From JANJWP01 sp049301335 (lineage in GTDB: Bacteria; Patescibacteriota; Gracilibacteria; BD1-5; UBA2023): a stretch of DNA of 9,477 nucleotides. Location: contig JBAQKV010000056.1 in assembly GCA_049301335.1 (NCBI GenBank), positions 1-9,477 on the forward strand, written 5' to 3'. This document shows positions 7,170-9,477 of the stretch, piece after piece. The stretch's first letter is position 1; each line of letters begins with the position of its first letter. The notes under the pieces are model-generated. The model did no database searches, was not told the origin of the DNA, and saw only the letters and a program-made list of their open reading frames with translations. Position numbers and translations under genes: made by a program.

Positions 7170-8372
7170 TTACTTCGCGAACACGAGTTTGAACTTCTTC
7201 TTCCCTACCTGCACGACGGTGCCCTTGTCTTTGGAGAGCTTAATCGGAGCGCGTTCGTCGGTGATTTTTTCGCCGTTGATCTTGGTTCCGCCGCCGGTGA
7301 TGGCCGTTTTGGCCTCCCCGGTCGTCGCCGCGAAGCCGATGGCTTTGACGAGAGCGAGAAGTCCGATTTCTTCGGCTTCGACGTAGGCCTTTTCCATTTC
7401 GTCTTCACTCGGCATCACGCCTTCGGAAAGTACCTTTTCGAAGTACGCGCGACCGGCTTCGGCCGCCTCGGCGCCGTGGTAGAACGTCACGACGATACGG
7501 GCGAGGTCGAGTTTGACGCCACGCGGGTTTTCGCCGGATTCCAGGCGCGCCTTGTACGGTTCGATTTCTTCGAGCGTGAGCGGCGTAGTGAGACGGAAGT
7601 AGTCGAGGATGAGCTCGTCTTTCACTTCCATGAGCTTCACGAACATGGCGTTCGGTTCCATGTCGACGGCAATGGTATTTCCGCCGGTCTTACTCATCTT
7701 TTTCCCATCCGGGCCGAGGAGGAGGTCGAAGGTCATGATGTCCTGCTTCGGCTGTCCGAAGGCTTCTTGGAGCTTACGTCCGGCGAGGAGATTGAAGTAC
7801 TGGTCGTTCCCGCCGAGTTCGACGTCGGCATGGAGCGCGACGGAGTCGTACCCCTGCATGATCGGGTAGAGGAATTCCTGCAGGCTGATGCGGATTCCGG
7901 CCTTGTAGCGCTTGCTGAAATTGTCGCGGTCGAGCATTTCGGCGACTGAAAAATGCTTGGCGAGTTCCCCTACTCCGCAGAAATTGATCTTGTCGAGCCC
8001 TTCGGAGTTGTAGTAGATTTCGAGCTTGGAAGTATCGAGGATTTTGCCGAATTTCGCCACGTAGCTTTCGGCGTTCTTACGGGTTTCCTCGCGTTTCAAC
8101 ATCGGACGTTCGGCTTCTTTGTCGGACGTGTCGCCCACCTGGGCGGTCGCGTCGCCGATGAGGATGATGATGTGGTGGCCGAGGTCCTGGAACTGGCGGA
8201 GCTTCATGATCGGTACGGCATGGCCGAGATGCATGATGGTTCCGGTCGGGTCGATTCCGAACTTGATGCGGAGCGGCTTTCCAGAGGCGAGTTTCGCTTC
8301 GAGCGATTCGCGGTCGATGACGCGGGATACGCCCTTTTCGAGGAGGTTCTTGATTTGGGATGCGTTGGACAT
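7170..8372 (-). CDS. tyrS: Tyrosine--tRNA ligase
   Basis: Cytoplasmic class I synthetase charging tRNA-Tyr. The 400-residue product is full length for the bacterial TyrS group that carries HLGH rather than the B. subtilis-like sequence. KFGIDPTGTIMHLGHAVP near residues 37-54 holds the HIGH motif, GDATAQVGD follows, GGNDQYFN supplies tyrosine/AMP contacts, and KKMSKTGGN near 222-230 is the KMSKS loop. An S4 RNA-binding domain occupies about 335-400 (TKINGEKITDE). ATG at 8372 gives MSNASQIKNLLEKG, a normal beginning, and TAA ends it at 7170. There is no UGA codon in the gene. It starts 24 bases after the dsbA-like stop on the same strand with no terminator between, so the two form an operon driven from the promoter near 9133-9160. 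No T-box is present in front of it. Confidence 0.97.
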   Translation of the reverse strand: MSNASQIKNLLEKGVSRVIDRESLEAKLASGKPLRIKFGIDPTGTIMHLGHAVPIMKLRQFQDLGHHIIILIGDATAQVGDTSDKEAERPMLKREETRKNAESYVAKFGKILDTSKLEIYYNSEGLDKINFCGVGELAKHFSVAEMLDRDNFSKRYKAGIRISLQEFLYPIMQGYDSVALHADVELGGNDQYFNLLAGRKLQEAFGQPKQDIMTFDLLLGPDGKKMSKTGGNTIAVDMEPNAMFVKLMEVKDELILDYFRLTTPLTLEEIEPYKARLESGENPRGVKLDLARIVVTFYHGAEAAEAGRAYFEKVLSEGVMPSEDEMEKAYVEAEEIGLLALVKAIGFAATTGEAKTAITGGGTKINGEKITDERAPIKLSKDKGTVVQVGKKKFKLVFAK

Positions 8373-8396
8373 GGTTCTATCAGTATCGGATGTGGA

Positions 8397-9107
8397 TTAT
8401 TTCGCGGCTTCACGGACGGCTTTCACGAAGGTTTCGAGCGGATAGGCTCCAGAAACCTGGACGTATTTTCCGGTATTGCGGTTGACGATGAGGTATCCAG
8501 GGGTTCCGGAGATGCCGTAGGACGAAGCTTTGGCCATGGATTCTTCGAGGGACTTGGTGACGGCGCCGTCGGAAACGCAGGTTTCGTATTTGGCGGAATC
8601 GATGCCGTATCCTTTCGCAAATTCAGCGAGCTCCCCCGTCGAATAGTACGTGCCATAGGATTCGGAGCTCCTCGAGAACGCCTGGTTCCTAAAATCCATG
8701 AACGAAGCCTTTCCGGCGAGCTTTCCGTAGCAGATTCCGGCGACGGATTCCTCTTTGGCACCCTGGTGAAAATCGAGCGGGTAGTACGAAGTCGCGAGCG
8801 ACACCCTCCCCTTGGACACGTCGACGATCTTTTCGAGCGTCTTGTCCTTGTGGATCATCCGGCAATACGGGCACTGCGGATCGGAGAATTCGAAGGCGGT
8901 GATTTCGGATTTGGATTTTCAATACGAATACGGAGCCGCGGAATCGAAAAGGGCGACGTCTTCGGCGGATATCGAGCCGGTGACGAATTCGGAATACTCT
9001 ACGGCCGGAACGCTTTCCGTAACGGTTTCGACCGGGGTCGGCGCCGATTGGATTCCCGTGACGAAAAACGTCGCGAGAACAGAGAACACCGAAAAAATGG
9101 ACGACAT
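8397..9107 (-). CDS. DsbA/BdbD-like thiol-disulfide oxidoreductase, exported (UGA read as Gly)
   Basis: The 236-residue protein has an N-terminal membrane anchor or signal peptide (SIFSVFSVLATFFVTGI, about 3-20), an acidic linker, then a DsbA-like thioredoxin fold. ITAFEFSDPQCPYCRMIHKD carries the CPYC active site (C79, C82), and SGTPGYL has the conserved cis-Pro (P203) beside the active site. A further Cys pair (GICYG and KYETCVSDG) lies in the helical insertion. The TGA at 8919-8921 (residue 63) falls in SY-[UGA]-KSKSEIT, where homologues commonly have Gly before the first strand; without readthrough the anchor and the catalytic domain would be on separate fragments. Expected role: forming disulfides in exported proteins, fitting the Cys-rich surface protein nearby. 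Start ATG 9107 is chosen for the signal peptide and its promoter distance. Stop is TAA; tyrS follows after 24 bases. Confidence 0.9.
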
Positions 9108-9132
9108 GTTCGTGAATGACTGATACCGGCCG

Positions 9133-9160
9133 AGTATATCGCAATCGCCGACTTTTCCAA
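9133..9160 (-). promoter_or_regulatory. Promoter of the dsbA-tyrS operon
   Basis: On the minus strand TTGGAA (9155-9160) and TATACT (9133-9138) are separated by 16 bases. Predicted start near 9126 gives a leader of about 19 bases with no Shine-Dalgarno. It lies back to back with the promoter for the zinc-ribbon gene. Confidence 0.6.
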
Positions 9161-9165
9161 TGCCT

Positions 9166-9194
9166 TTGCGAAAGCGCGCCTCTTCGCATATGAT
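9166..9194 (+). promoter_or_regulatory. Promoter of the zinc-ribbon gene
   Basis: TTGCGA (9166-9171) and TATGAT (9189-9194) are separated by 17 bases, the ideal spacing, with a predicted start near 9201 and a leader of about 22 bases before ATG 9223. Confidence 0.6.
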
Positions 9195-9222
9195 TGTCGA
9201 AATACCGTTTAAACAATGAGCG

Positions 9223-9477
9223 ATGATTCCCGCAGTTTGCCCCGGATGCCAAGCGAAGTTCGATCTTAAGGACGAACTGTCCTGAAAACGGGTCCGATGC
9301 CCGAGCTGCGCGACCGAATTCACGGTCGCTTCCGCCGAATCCATCTTCTCCCCCGCGTCGCCCGAAGCTCCGGCAATGCCGCCGGTTCCGGGTTCGGATT
9401 CGCCTTCCGTAGACAAGGATTTCGGCAAACACGTCTACGGAATCAAACAGAAACGCATCGCCTGGAACGAGAAATAC
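9223..9477 (+). CDS. Zinc-ribbon protein, N-terminal fragment running off the window (UGA read as Gly)
   Basis: Only the first 85 codons are present. Residues 1-35 form a zinc ribbon of the MJ0042/zinc_ribbon_4-5 kind: CPGC (C6, C9), a KFDLKDELS stretch, then KRVRCPSC (C26, C29) and TEFTV. The TGA at 9283-9285 (residue 21) sits exactly where these ribbons carry a conserved Gly before Lys, so the codon is read as Gly. A Pro/Ser/Ala-rich linker (about 36-62) follows, then DKDFGKHVYGIKQKRIAWNE, the start of a region I do not recognise. In many bacteria such ribbons precede membrane or regulatory domains, but the rest of the gene is needed to say which. ATG 9223 is used because the first zinc ligand follows five residues later; ATG 9216 is in another frame. 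Confidence 0.82.

Noticed and set aside
1..9477. UGA read as tryptophan (code 4) or selenocysteine.
   Set aside because: TGA columns match Gly in the families, most clearly NVGIG and the zinc-ribbon GK. Trp is encoded by TGG throughout, none of the sites is a redox Cys position, and I saw no repeated SECIS-like hairpin after the TGAs.
1..9477. CRISPR arrays, insertion sequences, tRNA or rRNA genes.
   Set aside because: I found no spaced direct repeats, no transposase, and no cloverleaf or rRNA-like sequence.

Overview
The window (about 55% GC judged by eye from a few lines) reads as a compact chromosome segment from a Candidate Phyla Radiation bacterium that decodes UGA as glycine (translation table 25), as known for Gracilibacteria and Absconditabacteria. 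Seven of nine genes look broken under the standard code. Reading TGA as Gly joins the fragments in one frame and restores known family motifs: NVGI-[UGA]-A beside an NVGIG in a second gene of the window, ELS-[UGA]-KRVRCPSC in a zinc ribbon, and [UGA]-TGNPGK at the start of a HAM1-family protein. I count 14 in-frame UGA codons. The seven stops visible are six TAA and one TAG, never TGA.

Layout. (1) 1-2428, minus: a YbbP/FtsX-type ABC permease whose 3' end lies off the left edge. (2) 2429-2583: a divergent intergenic region. (3) 2584-4026, plus: a surface protein with a C-terminal S74 intramolecular chaperone domain, then a double zf-TFIIB zinc-finger protein, ending at a strong bidirectional terminator. 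(4) 4074-5768, minus: glycyl-tRNA synthetase behind a leader with the hallmarks of a glycine T-box riboswitch: promoter, Stem I-like helix, Stem III, antiterminator with the TGGAACC bulge, and a competing intrinsic terminator. (5) 5769-6377, minus: a secreted Cys/Trp-rich protein with an FGE/C-type-lectin-like domain, sharing an N-terminal module with the S74 protein. (6) 6523-7125, plus: a divergent RdgB/HAM1 NTP pyrophosphatase, then a second terminator closely resembling the first. (7) 7170-9107, minus: a DsbA-like oxidoreductase followed by tyrosyl-tRNA synthetase, probably one operon. (8) 9223-9477, plus: the start of a zinc-ribbon protein, divergent from dsbA.

The most interesting result is the glyS leader. 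In a cell where glycine is also read from UGA, glycyl-tRNA supply affects reading through what are stop codons elsewhere. Here the GlyRS gene appears to be controlled by uncharged tRNA-Gly through a T-box, a riboswitch class best known from Firmicutes, and the GlyRS gene itself contains no UGA. No gap between genes exceeds 300 bases; the longest (5505-5768) is the T-box leader.
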